Shown here in pieces: positions 42,729 through 53,815 of a DNA stretch of 64,000 nucleotides. The position numbers were made by a program, and so were the translations under genes. The notes under the pieces were generated by a model, which saw nothing but the letters and a program-made list of their open reading frames with translations, made no database searches and was not told the origin of the DNA. Every line of letters starts with the position of its first letter. Positions within the stretch are counted from its first letter, which is position 1. Origin of the DNA: Clostridiaceae bacterium (lineage in GTDB: Bacteria > Bacillota > Clostridia > Lachnospirales > Lachnospiraceae). Location of the stretch: assembly GCA_021200535.1 (NCBI GenBank), contig JAJQGL010000050.1:1-64000 (forward strand), written 5' to 3'.

Positions 42729-43502
42729 CTATATGTTACCAATACTAAATAACTCAATGTCTGTGTGTAATCTATTCTTAAGCTTTCGCAGTGCTTTCGT
42801 GTGTAATTGAGAAACTCTGGATTCCGATACCTCTAAAATCTTACTGATTTCCTTTAATGTCAGCTCTTCAAAATAATACAGTGCAATTACCTTTTGTTCA
42901 TTTGGCGTCAGTGTGTCAATCGCCTCCGCCAGAATTTTTTTCAGTTCCTGTCTCTCCACAATCGTCTCTGGCTGTTCAAACCGCGGTGTATTTCCCAAGT
43001 CAGACCGAACCTCACTGCCCTGCTCCAGATATTCATCCAGAGAAACCAGATTGGCAAGCTGCGTCTGATTGATCAGATCATCTAACTCTTCTGCTGAAAT
43101 CCCTAACTTCTCCGCCAGCTCCTCATTGCTCGCAGGCCGTCCCAGATGCATCTCAAGCTCCTTTACGGCACTTTCCAGCTTCTTCTGTTTTTGCCGCAAT
43201 GTCCGTGGAATCCAGTCCATTTTACGAATCTGGTCTAAAATCGAACCACGAATCCGCAAGCTGGCATATGTTTCGAATTTAACGCCCTTTGTCAGCTCAA
43301 ATTTATCAATCGCATCAATCAATCCAAAAATGCCATAGCCCACCAAATCATCATACTCTACCGTATATCCCAAATACATGCCCAGCCGACCGGCAACTAC
43401 TTTTACCAGACCGGAATACTCTATAATTAATTTTTCACGAATTTCTGAATTTTTTGTTTTGATGTATTCAATCCATAAATCTTCTCTCTCTTTTTCGCTC
43501 AT
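42729..43502 (-). CDS. fliA: RNA polymerase sigma factor FliA/sigma-28 (WhiG-type)
   Basis: GYGIFGLIDAIDKFELTKGVKFETYASLRIRGSILDQIRKMDWIPR; C-terminal region 4. Confidence 0.95.
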   Translation of the reverse strand: MSEKEREDLWIEYIKTKNSEIREKLIIEYSGLVKVVAGRLGMYLGYTVEYDDLVGYGIFGLIDAIDKFELTKGVKFETYASLRIRGSILDQIRKMDWIPRTLRQKQKKLESAVKELEMHLGRPASNEELAEKLGISAEELDDLINQTQLANLVSLDEYLEQGSEVRSDLGNTPRFEQPETIVERQELKKILAEAIDTLTPNEQKVIALYYFEELTLKEISKILEVSESRVSQLHTKALRKLKNRLHTDIELFSIGNI

Positions 43503-43539
43503 ACACTAATGCCCCTTCTAAAGTATTACCGTCTTCCCG

Positions 43540-43836
43540 CTACTCACTCTTTTCCTGAACGGAACGCCCCTCCTGTGCTTTTTCCTCTTTTTTCGGATTT
43601 TCCGGCGGCTGTTCCATATTTTCAATCGGAGCAGCATTTCTCCGCACAAACATATTCCCTTCAAGAACCTTTTGTATTATTTTTTTGGCAATCAATCCAA
43701 TAATATAAAAAATAATCAGCGTTGCCAGTAAAAGTTCCAGGCTATACGTAGTATCCATATCTTTGACAATCGTAATAACCGCCACAATCGCCCCTGCCAG
43801 CAGCGTAATAAATTTGGGAATAAATTCCAGCTTCAA
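43540..43836 (-). CDS. Small membrane protein of unknown function
   Basis: 98 aa, two TM segments, charged tail; in operon with cheD and fliA. Confidence 0.6.
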   Translation of the reverse strand: MKLEFIPKFITLLAGAIVAVITIVKDMDTTYSLELLLATLIIFYIIGLIAKKIIQKVLEGNMFVRRNAAPIENMEQPPENPKKEEKAQEGRSVQEKSE

Positions 43837-43853
43837 CTAAATCCCTCCCTGAC

Positions 43854-44339
43854 TTATATTGTTTTTGTCGGCTTCCCAACCGATTTAATCACAAAATCAC
43901 CATTTTCCGGATAAAATTCTACCGTGCGCCCATAATTCAGCCCGGTATCTTCTGCCATAAGCCGTATTCCTAACTCCTTCAGCTTCTTTTTGACCGCATT
44001 AACATTACGCTCGCCGACACGCAGCATGTCATTGTTTTCATTAAACGCAAACATCTGTGCCCCACCTGCAATTTTTGCCGTCAAAAGACTGACATTGGCC
44101 CCCTTTTGCTGCATAATCTCAATCAGATAATCGATTCCGGTATCCGCAAATTTGGCCCGATTTTGATTCTGACGCACCTGCGTGCTGTCAGGAAGCATCA
44201 CATGAACCAATCCGGCAATCTGAGATGTCCTGTCATATAGCGCAACTCCCACACAGGAACCCAGGCCCAGTGTAGTGATTGCATTCGGTGCATGACAGAC
44301 ATTCAAATCAGCCATTCCAACTTTTATCATTTCTGCCAT
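43854..44339 (-). CDS. cheD: Chemoreceptor glutamine deamidase CheD
   Basis: TTLGLGSCVGVALYDRTSQIAGLVHVMLPDS; KIAGGAQMF; VGERN. Confidence 0.95.
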   Translation of the reverse strand: MAEMIKVGMADLNVCHAPNAITTLGLGSCVGVALYDRTSQIAGLVHVMLPDSTQVRQNQNRAKFADTGIDYLIEIMQQKGANVSLLTAKIAGGAQMFAFNENNDMLRVGERNVNAVKKKLKELGIRLMAEDTGLNYGRTVEFYPENGDFVIKSVGKPTKTI

Positions 44340-44345
44340 TTTTAA

Positions 44346-44966
44346 TCACCTTAACCCTAATGATTGCAATATACGCCCATACGAATCAAGAGATGGAATC
44401 AAAATAAAATATCCACTGATATCCACATCTAAATCCTTAAATCTTGATTCAATTAACAATGCCTTATCACCTAATTTTCCAAATTCAATCGCCGGAACAC
44501 TTAAAATAGCGCCCGCCATGTCAAACGCAAGGCTCGGAACGGAAACCGAAATTGACAATCCTGTCAGCGATGAAATTGCAGAAAGGTATGCACCAGAAAT
44601 AATATTTCCTATTTCCTGCAATGCAGATACCTCCATATCTGAAAATTCCTCTGATTCCATATCACCATAGCCCAGCAGCTGATGTACCAGAAGCTTTGCA
44701 TCATTGCTTTCCAGGATGAAAAGCAGCGAACCGTCAATATCATCCTCCAAATGAAGCAGTATACCTGCTACCAGTGTTTCAGCCCCTCCAATAATCTCTG
44801 CCAGTTCTGCAAAAGATAACATCTCTACTTTAGGAACATGCATATCAATTCTAGCATTAATAAGTTGGGACAATGCAGTAGTTGCATTGCCCGCACCTAT
44901 ATTTCCTATTTCGGTTAATACATCAAATCCCATGTTATCTATGCTTTCATCCTGAATATTCTGCAT
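44346..44966 (-). CDS. cheC: CheY-P phosphatase CheC
   Basis: DVLTEIGNIGAGNATTALSQLI and ALQEIGNIISGAYLSAISSL. Confidence 0.95.
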   Translation of the reverse strand: MQNIQDESIDNMGFDVLTEIGNIGAGNATTALSQLINARIDMHVPKVEMLSFAELAEIIGGAETLVAGILLHLEDDIDGSLLFILESNDAKLLVHQLLGYGDMESEEFSDMEVSALQEIGNIISGAYLSAISSLTGLSISVSVPSLAFDMAGAILSVPAIEFGKLGDKALLIESRFKDLDVDISGYFILIPSLDSYGRILQSLGLR

Positions 44967-44980
44967 AGAAATCTCCTTGT

Positions 44981-45460
44981 CTATATATTTTCTTTTTCAT
45001 TGACTACAGAAGCGATATTTAACAATGTAATCAACCCGTCATCATGTTTTCCAACACCGCTCAGGTATTGCATCTGCAAGTCGTTTGTATCAGAAGCCGT
45101 CGGTTTCTCAACTGAATTTTCATCCAGAATGACAACCTCCTTTACCTCGTCTACAATAATTCCAATCGCAGATTTCGACTCCAGCTTAATAATAATAATT
45201 CTGGTTGCATTCGTATACTCATCCGGCTCAAGATTGAACTTCAGCCGCAGGCTCATAACCGGAATAATCTCACCGCGTAAATTGATAACTCCTTTAAAAT
45301 AAGGCTGCGCACTTGGTATCCGGGTAATCCTCTGCTGACGGACAATATTATCAACATATTTAATGTCAATACCGTACTGCTCACTTCCTAATCGAATTAC
45401 AATAAACTGCTTACCATCACTTGCTACCGAAATATTTTGAACATCATTTACATCTTCCAT
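44981..45460 (-). CDS. cheW: Chemotaxis coupling protein CheW
   Basis: FIVIRLGSEQYGIDIKYVDNIVRQQRITRIPSAQPYFKGVINLRGEIIPV. Confidence 0.95.
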   Translation of the reverse strand: MEDVNDVQNISVASDGKQFIVIRLGSEQYGIDIKYVDNIVRQQRITRIPSAQPYFKGVINLRGEIIPVMSLRLKFNLEPDEYTNATRIIIIKLESKSAIGIIVDEVKEVVILDENSVEKPTASDTNDLQMQYLSGVGKHDDGLITLLNIASVVNEKENI

Positions 45461-45472
45461 TTCTGTGCCCCC

Positions 45473-47590
45473 CTACACTAAAGTATTTACTTCAAGAATA
45501 AGTGCAACTTCACCGTCGCCAAGAATCGTAGCACCGCTGATCAGCTTGCTGCAGCGGATATAATCACCGATTGATTTAATAACAATTTCCTGCTGGCCAA
45601 TCAGATTATCTACCACCAGGCCTGCCTGCTTGTCGCCCTTCTGCACAATGACAACCGTAAGGCTTTCCGGATGAAAATCTCCCGGCTCAACTTCGAGAAT
45701 CTGATCCAGACGAATCAACGGAACAACAGATCCTCTCAGATTGATCACTTCTTTTGTCTGAACATGCTTAATATCTTCAAAGGCAACATCTTCAATCGTC
45801 TGAATACTGCCAAGCGGAATCGCATATTTCTCTGTTCCCAGCTCAACCATCAGCGCCTGAATAATCGCTAATGTCAATGGCAGATGAATAATGAAGCTGC
45901 TTCCTTCTCCAAGCTCTGTCTTACACTCAATATTACCGCCGAGGCCTTCAATCTTTGTCTTTACAACATCAAGCCCGACGCCTCGTCCGGACACATCGGT
46001 AATCTTTTCTGCTGTAGAAAAGCTTGGCTTAAACAGCAGGTCAATTACTTCCTTGTCTGTCATCGCTTCAGCCTGCTCCGGCGTAACATTTCCCTTTTCA
46101 ATCGCTTTGTTCCGCACCTTTTCAATGTCGATACCGGCACCATCATCACGCACTTCAATATTTACATTGTTTCCATCCTGATAGGCATCCAGATAAATAT
46201 GACCAACTTCATCCTTGCCCAGACGGATTCTTTCTTCATTTGATTCCAGTCCGTGGTCGGCAGAATTGCGGAGCAAATGCTGCAACGGATCCCCGATCTC
46301 ATCAATAACAGTACGGTCAAGCTCTGTCTCTTCACCGGACATATGTAATTCCATCTTTTTCCCGAGTTTCTTCGTCAAATCACGAATCATCCGCGGGAAA
46401 CGGTTTACAACGCTCTCGATCGGCACCATTCGCACTTTCATAACGGATTCGTGCAGATTTGTCGTAACGCTTTCGAGATATTCAATCTGTTCATTAAAAT
46501 CAGAGTCGCTTTTTGCCTCTTCTGACGAATTTATGGACACAAGACCATTCTTCGCAATAATCAACTCACTGACAAGATTCATTAAAACATCTAATTTCTC
46601 AATATCTACACGAACAGTACGTCCAACCGTAGGTTTTGTCGTTTTCTGCGCCGTCTTTTGAGTAGTCTGTTTTGTCTCTTTCTGCGCTGCTGTCTGCGTT
46701 GCCGCGGCCGCCCCTGTCTTTTTCGGTTCTTCGGTTTTCTTTTCCGCACCGGAATCCTGTGAGGCCTCTGTTTTTTCTTCCTGTTTTATATCAGCCTCAA
46801 ACGGTCCAACGATAGCCATCCTGATTTCAGAAATGGATTCAATCGCTTCCTTTACTTTTTCCATGCTCTCTTTAGTGAAATAAACAAGGCTAAAGTCCAA
46901 AGAAAACTTTTCGTCTTCAATGTCCTGAACATTTGGAACCGATTTGATTACTTCGCCAAGCTCCTCTAACGCTTTAAATACCAGAAAGGCACGCGCTGCT
47001 TTCAGAATACAGTTTTCTTCCAGATATACGGTAATTCCAAAAATATTCATGTCGTCCTTAAGCGCTTTTTCAAATGTTCCCTGCTCATATTCCGAAATTT
47101 GAATTTCTTTGTATTTTGCACTTTCTGTTCCGGCAGAAGGAGCTGTTTCCTGACCCGGTTTTTCTTCCTTAGATGCCGGTGCAGTGTCGCTTCCTTTCTT
47201 TCCGGTTGCCTTTTCGGCAATGGAATTTAACGTGTTGATAATTTCTTCGTTTTCTTCCGTGCCCTCGTTGGCTGTCTCTACGATTTCAGCCAGATACGCT
47301 TCCAGCGCATCCAGACCACGAAACAAGACATCAACTAACTCCGGCTGTACACTCATATTGCCACTTCTGATCTCCTGAAATACGTTTTCCATATCATGAG
47401 TCAGTCTCTGCATCCGCTTAAAGCCCATGGTTCCTGCCATGCCTTTTAACGAATGCGCCGCACGGAAAATTTCATTAATGGAGTCCATATTTTCCGGCTC
47501 CTGTTCAATGATCATAAACTGATCACTCAATGTTTGTAAATGTTCCTTCGTCTCATCAATAAAGATTTCAAGATATTGACTAACATCCAT
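45473..47590 (-). CDS. cheA: Chemotaxis histidine kinase CheA
   Basis: Hpt AAHSLKGMAGTMGF; HATPase DHGLE, DDGAGID, DVSGRGVGLDVVK. Confidence 0.97.
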   Translation of the reverse strand: MDVSQYLEIFIDETKEHLQTLSDQFMIIEQEPENMDSINEIFRAAHSLKGMAGTMGFKRMQRLTHDMENVFQEIRSGNMSVQPELVDVLFRGLDALEAYLAEIVETANEGTEENEEIINTLNSIAEKATGKKGSDTAPASKEEKPGQETAPSAGTESAKYKEIQISEYEQGTFEKALKDDMNIFGITVYLEENCILKAARAFLVFKALEELGEVIKSVPNVQDIEDEKFSLDFSLVYFTKESMEKVKEAIESISEIRMAIVGPFEADIKQEEKTEASQDSGAEKKTEEPKKTGAAAATQTAAQKETKQTTQKTAQKTTKPTVGRTVRVDIEKLDVLMNLVSELIIAKNGLVSINSSEEAKSDSDFNEQIEYLESVTTNLHESVMKVRMVPIESVVNRFPRMIRDLTKKLGKKMELHMSGEETELDRTVIDEIGDPLQHLLRNSADHGLESNEERIRLGKDEVGHIYLDAYQDGNNVNIEVRDDGAGIDIEKVRNKAIEKGNVTPEQAEAMTDKEVIDLLFKPSFSTAEKITDVSGRGVGLDVVKTKIEGLGGNIECKTELGEGSSFIIHLPLTLAIIQALMVELGTEKYAIPLGSIQTIEDVAFEDIKHVQTKEVINLRGSVVPLIRLDQILEVEPGDFHPESLTVVIVQKGDKQAGLVVDNLIGQQEIVIKSIGDYIRCSKLISGATILGDGEVALILEVNTLV

Positions 47591-47591
47591 T

Positions 47592-48755
47592 TTAGCGCAC
47601 CCCCACATGCTCTGTTATCGCATCAGCAATTTTCTTTAACGGCGCCACCTCATCTACAACGCCTGCCTCCGCAACCGCCTTTGGCATTCCATAGACAATC
47701 GAAGTCGGCTCATCCTGTGCAATAACGAAAATATTGTTTGTTTGTTCTAATTGTAAGATTCCTTTTGTACCGTCTGCTCCCATTCCCGTCATAACAACGC
47801 ATGTAATCTCATCAAAAGACGTGTTCATCAAAGATTCATACATAATATCTGCGCATGGCTTCAATCCATGACGCGCTGCCTCTTCCGTAACAGAAAGACG
47901 ATGCTGGTTTTTTCCCTTCTCTATTAAACGCATCTGGAAACCGCCTTTGGCCACATAGACCGTTCCCTTTTCAAGAAGCTCTCCATGCTCTGCCTCCTTC
48001 ACCGCAATCCGGCTAAGCTCATCCAGACGTTTGCTCAGCGAAAGCGTAAAATCCTCCGGCATGTGCTGCACGATCAAAACAGCCGCATCAAGGTTGGCCG
48101 GAAGAAATGGGATCACATACTGCAATGCCTTTGGTCCTCCTGTAGAGCATGCCAGTGCAACAAGCTTCCTCGCTCCGCTCCCCAACGGCTTTTTCGAATG
48201 CTTCAGCGGATTCCCTCCGGAAATTTTCCCGCGCTCTTCTGTTTTGGAAAGTTCTGCAAACGGTTTCCTTGTTTTGTTAGCGGAAGCTGCAACGTCCTGT
48301 TTCTCGTCATCAGAAACAGGCACCGGAAGAGAAGTGGCGGCATAAAGCATTTTCAAAAGGCGGTCAGCAAAACCGGATCCTCTCGCCTCAACCAGGCTGT
48401 CCGGTTTGGTCACAAAATCAAATGCTCCAAGCTCCAACGCCTGAATCGTTTCTTTTGCACCTTCCTTTGCAAGCGTACTGACAATCAGAACCTTTTCCTG
48501 AAAACCGCTTTTTTTCATTTCACGCAAAAGCTCGATTCCACTCATCTTAGGCATGTTGATGTCTAAGACAATCGCATCAAACTTCTTGCCGGACTTTAAA
48601 ATCTCCAGTGCTTCCAAACCATCTACCGCATATTGCTCTACATGAAGATTCCTGTCTGAATTGATTATATCAAAAACAATTCTTCTCATAAGTGCAGAAT
48701 CATCAACAACAAATATTTTTTTCACACTTTTAACCTCCCCACATTTATCTTCCAT
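47592..48755 (-). CDS. cheB: Chemotaxis methylesterase CheB
   Basis: Receiver domain plus ACSTGGPKAL...QHMPEDFT...MTGMGADGTKG. Confidence 0.96.
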   Translation of the reverse strand: MEDKCGEVKSVKKIFVVDDSALMRRIVFDIINSDRNLHVEQYAVDGLEALEILKSGKKFDAIVLDINMPKMSGIELLREMKKSGFQEKVLIVSTLAKEGAKETIQALELGAFDFVTKPDSLVEARGSGFADRLLKMLYAATSLPVPVSDDEKQDVAASANKTRKPFAELSKTEERGKISGGNPLKHSKKPLGSGARKLVALACSTGGPKALQYVIPFLPANLDAAVLIVQHMPEDFTLSLSKRLDELSRIAVKEAEHGELLEKGTVYVAKGGFQMRLIEKGKNQHRLSVTEEAARHGLKPCADIMYESLMNTSFDEITCVVMTGMGADGTKGILQLEQTNNIFVIAQDEPTSIVYGMPKAVAEAGVVDEVAPLKKIADAITEHVGVR

Positions 48756-49467
48756 TTTTTCTCTCTAGCTGAAAAACATAACGAATGATCTGTTCCCTTT
48801 TTTCTTCTGTCAAATATATATATTTCATACGAATATCATAATAGTCATTTTCATTTCGTAAAACCTCGGAATAAACTACCCTGCCGGCTACCTCCATCTC
48901 ATGCTGTCCCGCCTCACAGAAGAAATCAAATTTTATGAGAATTTCTGTTCCTCTGTCAAGCTTTTTCTTCGAAGCAAAGCGGATTCCGCCTCCGCTGATA
49001 TCAATCATCGTTTCCTCCCACAGTCCGTAACCGTCAGCCTCCTCTTCCCCGTAACGCACCGGCTGGCCTTCTCCAGTATACTCCTCTGCATTCCTGTCCG
49101 GCAATACCTTTATACAAATTCTTCCCCTGCAGGAAACCCGCTGATGCATCCTTCTCTGCACCTGCTGCAGCGGTGAGGCAAGCTCTATGCTGATTCCAGT
49201 TCCCTCCTCCAGATAAGAAGGAGCCTGAAAATAACAGCTGCAGCGATATACCCTCTGCGCAAAATACAAATAGATTAAATAACATACATTTTTTTGCAGG
49301 CTTTCTGCCTCATCCGACACCAAAAGCTCAAGCTTTGCATCGGAAAGAACCTTATGCAGGGTTCCTGTGCAGACCAGGGTTTCTTCTCTGTCAGCAGCAT
49401 TTTGATAAAGCTGCACCACACGAAATATTTTGATTTTAGTACCCTGTTTTATGATTTCATTTAGCAT
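48745..49467 (-). CDS. YcgR/PilZ-domain flagellar brake protein
   Basis: QRRMHQRVSCRGRICIKV...MIDISGGGIRFASKKKLDRGTE PilZ motifs. Confidence 0.85.
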   Translation of the reverse strand: MLNEIIKQGTKIKIFRVVQLYQNAADREETLVCTGTLHKVLSDAKLELLVSDEAESLQKNVCYLIYLYFAQRVYRCSCYFQAPSYLEEGTGISIELASPLQQVQRRMHQRVSCRGRICIKVLPDRNAEEYTGEGQPVRYGEEEADGYGLWEETMIDISGGGIRFASKKKLDRGTEILIKFDFFCEAGQHEMEVAGRVVYSEVLRNENDYYDIRMKYIYLTEEKREQIIRYVFQLERKNGR

Positions 49468-49503
49468 ATGCATCACACCCTTATCATTTGCAATCCAGTC
49501 TAG

Positions 49504-49554
49504 TATAGCGGACAAAAAGTAAATGGCAGTTTGACCTGTCTAATTTTCGCTGTA
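49504..49554 (+). repeat. Dispersed repeat family 2, copy 2
   Basis: TATAGCGGACAAAAAGTAAATGGCAGTTTGACCTGTCTAATTTTCGCTGTA; aligns with the reverse complement of 32199-32256. Confidence 0.6.
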
Positions 49555-49576
49555 CTTGTGTATCAGTTTCTAATTA

Positions 49577-50455
49577 CTAGCGGTTTCCGTGAAACATTTT
49601 TGTCAGGATTCCGGATAATCCCCGTATTTTTCGATTTTCCACTGCATCTGCGCCGTTTTCAATCAGCATTGCCAATTCCAGCATCGCCCGCGCGGAGGCA
49701 GAATTTGGATAGGCAAGCGTAACCGGCTGCTGCTGCATAACAGATTTCGGCAGTTTATCATCATAGGGAATATATCCAAGATATGCCATCTGTATATTTA
49801 AAAACTTTTCAACTACCGCATCCAGCTTATTAAAAAGCTCTTTGCCTTCCTCATAGCTATGCGCACGGTTTGCAACCATCTGAATTTTTGTCTCATTGCG
49901 GTAAAATTCGGGATGGCGGCACAGCGTTTTTAAAAGCGCATAAGCATCTGTAATCGAAGTCGGCTCCGGCGTCGCCACCAGAAGAACCTCAGAGCTTGAC
50001 AATACCAGATCAATAACTGTATTGGAAATTCCTGCACCGGTATCAATGATCACAACGTCGGCAATCTGATCCAGCTCATACATCATGCGAACCAGGTTTT
50101 GAACCTGATCATGGTTTAAATTCGTAAGCTCCCGCAGCCCTGACCCTCCTGAAATAAAACCGACATTCTCCGGTCCGGAAGAAATGATTTCATTTAGTCC
50201 TTTTCCATGAAACATCATATCAGCAAGGTTGTACTTTGGGCGGATACCAAGCATAATCTCAACATTGGCAAGTCCAAAATCTGCGTCCAGAATCACAACC
50301 TTTTTGTTCATCTTTCCAAGCTGGATTGCCAAATTCACAGAAATATTCGATTTGCCTACGCCGCCTTTTCCGCTGGTCACGGTAATAACCCGCGCCATAT
50401 GCTTCTTTTTATTCTGCTGTTTGATTATGTTTCTTAACTGTTCTGCCTGATCCAT
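49577..50455 (-). CDS. flhG: MinD/ParA-like ATPase FlhG
   Basis: [23 protein letters not shown]; adjacent to flhF. Confidence 0.94.
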   Translation of the reverse strand: MDQAEQLRNIIKQQNKKKHMARVITVTSGKGGVGKSNISVNLAIQLGKMNKKVVILDADFGLANVEIMLGIRPKYNLADMMFHGKGLNEIISSGPENVGFISGGSGLRELTNLNHDQVQNLVRMMYELDQIADVVIIDTGAGISNTVIDLVLSSSEVLLVATPEPTSITDAYALLKTLCRHPEFYRNETKIQMVANRAHSYEEGKELFNKLDAVVEKFLNIQMAYLGYIPYDDKLPKSVMQQQPVTLAYPNSASARAMLELAMLIENGADAVENRKIRGLSGILTKMFHGNR

Positions 50456-51744
50456 CAGCCATTTCCTCCAAGAAGCTGTTTTGCAATACCCTGGGCGTCA
50501 ATTTTACCAATATCATCCGGAACATTCTGTCCCCATGTCGTATAAGACAAAGGCGCTCCCGTCAGCATATGAATATTATATATATTTCCGATTGTATCTG
50601 TCTCATCCAGCTTTGTAAAAATCAGGTTGTATTTTGTTATTTCTGAATAAACTGCTGAAATCCTGACCAGATCTTTGTACTTTGTTGTCGCGCTGAGAAC
50701 CAAAAAGACTTCTCTGTTTGCTTCCTCCACTGTCTCAATCAGCTTTCTGATATCCTCCCGCTGCTCTTTATTGTTATGGGAACGTCCTGCTGTATCAACA
50801 AACACCAGATCATATTCTCTGAAATCCTCTGTCGCATTTACCATATCCTCCGGCGAGTATACAACCTTCAGCGGAATCCCCAGAATATTTGCATAGGTTT
50901 TGAGCTGTTCTACCGCTGCAATACGGTATGTGTCTGAAGTGATCAGCGCCACCTTTGTTTTTTTAGACAGCTTTAAAGTGGATGCAATTTTAGCAATCGT
51001 CGTTGTTTTTCCTACACCGGTAGGACCGACAAAAAAGATATATTTCGTCCGTTTTGTCTTGATGTCAATTAAATGGGGCTGCCCAATTTTAAGCACAATT
51101 TTCTGATATACCCCCGCAAGAATTGTGTCCAGGTTTGCATTCTTCCCCACGCTTTCTGCAATATCCTCTAAAAGCTGATTTACATAAGTTTCTTCTACTT
51201 CATTGTCCACCAGCTTTTTATGAATCAGATCAAAATATGGCTGATTCGTATTCTCCTGTTCTGCCTTCTTTTCTTCTTTAGCCTTTTCTGCCTGAAGCTG
51301 TTTTTCCAACAGGTCCTGCAGATTGCTCAGCCGTTCTTCAATCTCATTGGAATCATTTCCATCTTTGGATGCTTTTGCTGCCGGTTTCGGATCTTCATCC
51401 AGAATTGCACTGCTCTTAACAGAAACTCCGCTCTTTTCCTGCGCTTCCTGTGTTTTTTCCGCCGATTCGCCCCTTGCCTCTTTATCGGCAGCAAGCACTG
51501 CATTCGTCTCCTGAATTGCCTCCTGAAGCTTGCTAAAATCCGGAAAATTTTCCTGTACCTCTTCCTTTGGGTGTACATCATCAACCGCAGCGGTCAGCTC
51601 CACTGTTGTTTTTCGGAAAAGCTTGAAGATTCCCTTTGGAACAATCTGCCTGACATTCATTACGATTGCATCGTCACCCAAATCCTCTGTCGCCAGTCTT
51701 TGTGCCTCTTCCTCTGTCGCCGCAATATATTTTCTAATAACCAT
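50455..51744 (-). CDS. flhF: Flagellar SRP-like GTPase FlhF
   Basis: [19 protein letters not shown]...[13 protein letters not shown]. Confidence 0.96.
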   Translation of the reverse strand: MVIRKYIAATEEEAQRLATEDLGDDAIVMNVRQIVPKGIFKLFRKTTVELTAAVDDVHPKEEVQENFPDFSKLQEAIQETNAVLAADKEARGESAEKTQEAQEKSGVSVKSSAILDEDPKPAAKASKDGNDSNEIEERLSNLQDLLEKQLQAEKAKEEKKAEQENTNQPYFDLIHKKLVDNEVEETYVNQLLEDIAESVGKNANLDTILAGVYQKIVLKIGQPHLIDIKTKRTKYIFFVGPTGVGKTTTIAKIASTLKLSKKTKVALITSDTYRIAAVEQLKTYANILGIPLKVVYSPEDMVNATEDFREYDLVFVDTAGRSHNNKEQREDIRKLIETVEEANREVFLVLSATTKYKDLVRISAVYSEITKYNLIFTKLDETDTIGNIYNIHMLTGAPLSYTTWGQNVPDDIGKIDAQGIAKQLLGGNG

Positions 51745-51772
51745 TTTTTACCTCATTTCTGCACTATTCACA

Positions 51773-53803
51773 CTAAACTGTAACCATTCCAACGGACTGC
51801 AGCTCTACATTTGTGTCAATTTCATTATAAGATACTACAATCAGGTCATTAAACTGCTCTGCCGTCAATTTCTTAAAATACATCCGCACAATCGGAGATG
51901 TCACAATAATTGGGTTTTTCCCAAGCTCTTCCATTTTTTCCATCTCTTCCTTTACCACATTTAAAATATTTTGCGTCGTCTCCGGATCCAGATTAATAAA
52001 CGTACCCTGTTCCGTCTGCTTAATCGAATTCATAATCTCCTGCTCTATTTTCGGATCCAGTGTAACCACGCTTGTCATTTCATTGTTCGGGAAGTATTTA
52101 TTTGAAATTGCACGTTTCAGGCTCTGGCGCACATATTCCGTCAGCACATCCGTGTCGCGCGTAGTTGTGGCATTGTCTGCAAGCGTTTCAAAAATCGTGA
52201 CAAGATCCCGGATAGATACCCCTTCCCGCAAGAGATTCTGAAGCACCTTTTGAATCTCGCCAACACCCAGTAATTTAGGAACAAGCTCTGATACAAGCGT
52301 TGTATTGGCCTCCTGAATATTGTTGATCAGATTCTGTACATCCTGACGGGTCAAAAGCTCGTCCAGATGCTGTCTGACCACCTCAGTCAGATGTGTCGCA
52401 ATAATTGATGGTGGATCTACTACCGTATACCCCAGCGACTCTGCCCGCTCCCTCTGCGCCTCTGTAATCCAGATTGCCGGCAGATGGAAGGATGGCTCAA
52501 AGGTTGGTATACCGGTAATCTCTTCCTCTACATAACCGGGATTCATCGCCATATAATGGTCAAACAAAATCTCGCCTTCACTGACAGGAACTCCTTTTAT
52601 CTTAATTACATACTGATTCGGATTGAGCTGTATGTTATCACGCAGACGGATCATCGGGACAACACACCCCAGTTCCAGCGCCACCTGCCTTCGGATCATA
52701 ACAACACGATCCAGCAAATCTCCTCCCTGATTCACATCCGCTAACGGGATAATACCATATCCAAACTCCAGCTCAATCGGATCAACCTGAAGAAGAGAGA
52801 CAACATTTTCCGGTCTGCGGATTTCCTCTGCAGACTCTTCCTCTTCATCCACTTCGTCCTCAATCCTGACATCCTCCATCGCAGACTCAATCGCCCTGGC
52901 TGCAACGATAAAAAGAATCGCATAACAGAGGCAGATAAACGTCGGCAGCGGTGTGAATGCAAGAAGCGCAAGTGTTGCACCGACAATATATAAAACCTTT
53001 GGAATCGAAAACAGCTGCTGCAGCAAAACATTGCCCAGATCTGATTCTTTTGAAACCTTTGTTACCAGAATACCGGTAGACAGCGAAATAACCAGCGAAG
53101 GAATCTGACTCACCAGACCGTCACCAATCGTCAGGATCGTATATTTTTCCAGGGCCGCCATCATCTCCTCGCCCTGCATTACAATTCCCAGAATCAGACC
53201 GCCGACTATATTGATTGCCGTAATAATCAAACCGGCCGTCGCATCTCCCTTAACATATTTTGTTGCACCATCCATGGCTCCAAAAAAGCTTGCCTCATCC
53301 TGAATTTTCTGACGCCGTTCCTTTGCCTGTGCATCCGTAATTGCACCGGTATTCAGATCAGCGTCTATTGCCATCTGTTTTCCAGGCATGGCGTCCAGCG
53401 TAAATCTTGCCGTTACCTCAGCAACTCGCTCCGAACCCTTATTGATTACAATAAACTGAATTAAAATCAAAACCAAAAAGATGATGATACCGACAATCAG
53501 ATTGCCGCCGCCGACAAAATTACCAAAAGTCGCCACAACCTCGCCCGCATAACCATTCAGCAGGATATTACGGGTAGAGCTTACATTCAGCGCCAGGCGA
53601 AACAGCGTTGTCATCAAAAGAATCGTCGGAAACGATGACATGTTTAATGCCTCTTTTGAAAACAGTGAATTAAATAAAATAATCAATGCCAATGCCAGAT
53701 TCAACATCAAAAAAATATCCAGCAGCCCCGTTGGTATTGGTATAATCAGACATATTATTGGTATTAATATGTACAATCCCAGAAATAAATCTGCTCTTTT
53801 CAT
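51773..53803 (-). CDS. flhA: Flagellar export protein FlhA
   Basis: Full-length FlhA; ARFTLDAMPGKQMAIDADLNTGAITDAQAKERR. Confidence 0.97.
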   Translation of the reverse strand: MKRADLFLGLYILIPIICLIIPIPTGLLDIFLMLNLALALIILFNSLFSKEALNMSSFPTILLMTTLFRLALNVSSTRNILLNGYAGEVVATFGNFVGGGNLIVGIIIFLVLILIQFIVINKGSERVAEVTARFTLDAMPGKQMAIDADLNTGAITDAQAKERRQKIQDEASFFGAMDGATKYVKGDATAGLIITAINIVGGLILGIVMQGEEMMAALEKYTILTIGDGLVSQIPSLVISLSTGILVTKVSKESDLGNVLLQQLFSIPKVLYIVGATLALLAFTPLPTFICLCYAILFIVAARAIESAMEDVRIEDEVDEEEESAEEIRRPENVVSLLQVDPIELEFGYGIIPLADVNQGGDLLDRVVMIRRQVALELGCVVPMIRLRDNIQLNPNQYVIKIKGVPVSEGEILFDHYMAMNPGYVEEEITGIPTFEPSFHLPAIWITEAQRERAESLGYTVVDPPSIIATHLTEVVRQHLDELLTRQDVQNLINNIQEANTTLVSELVPKLLGVGEIQKVLQNLLREGVSIRDLVTIFETLADNATTTRDTDVLTEYVRQSLKRAISNKYFPNNEMTSVVTLDPKIEQEIMNSIKQTEQGTFINLDPETTQNILNVVKEEMEKMEELGKNPIIVTSPIVRMYFKKLTAEQFNDLIVVSYNEIDTNVELQSVGMVTV

Positions 53804-53815
53804 CGGTTATCTCCC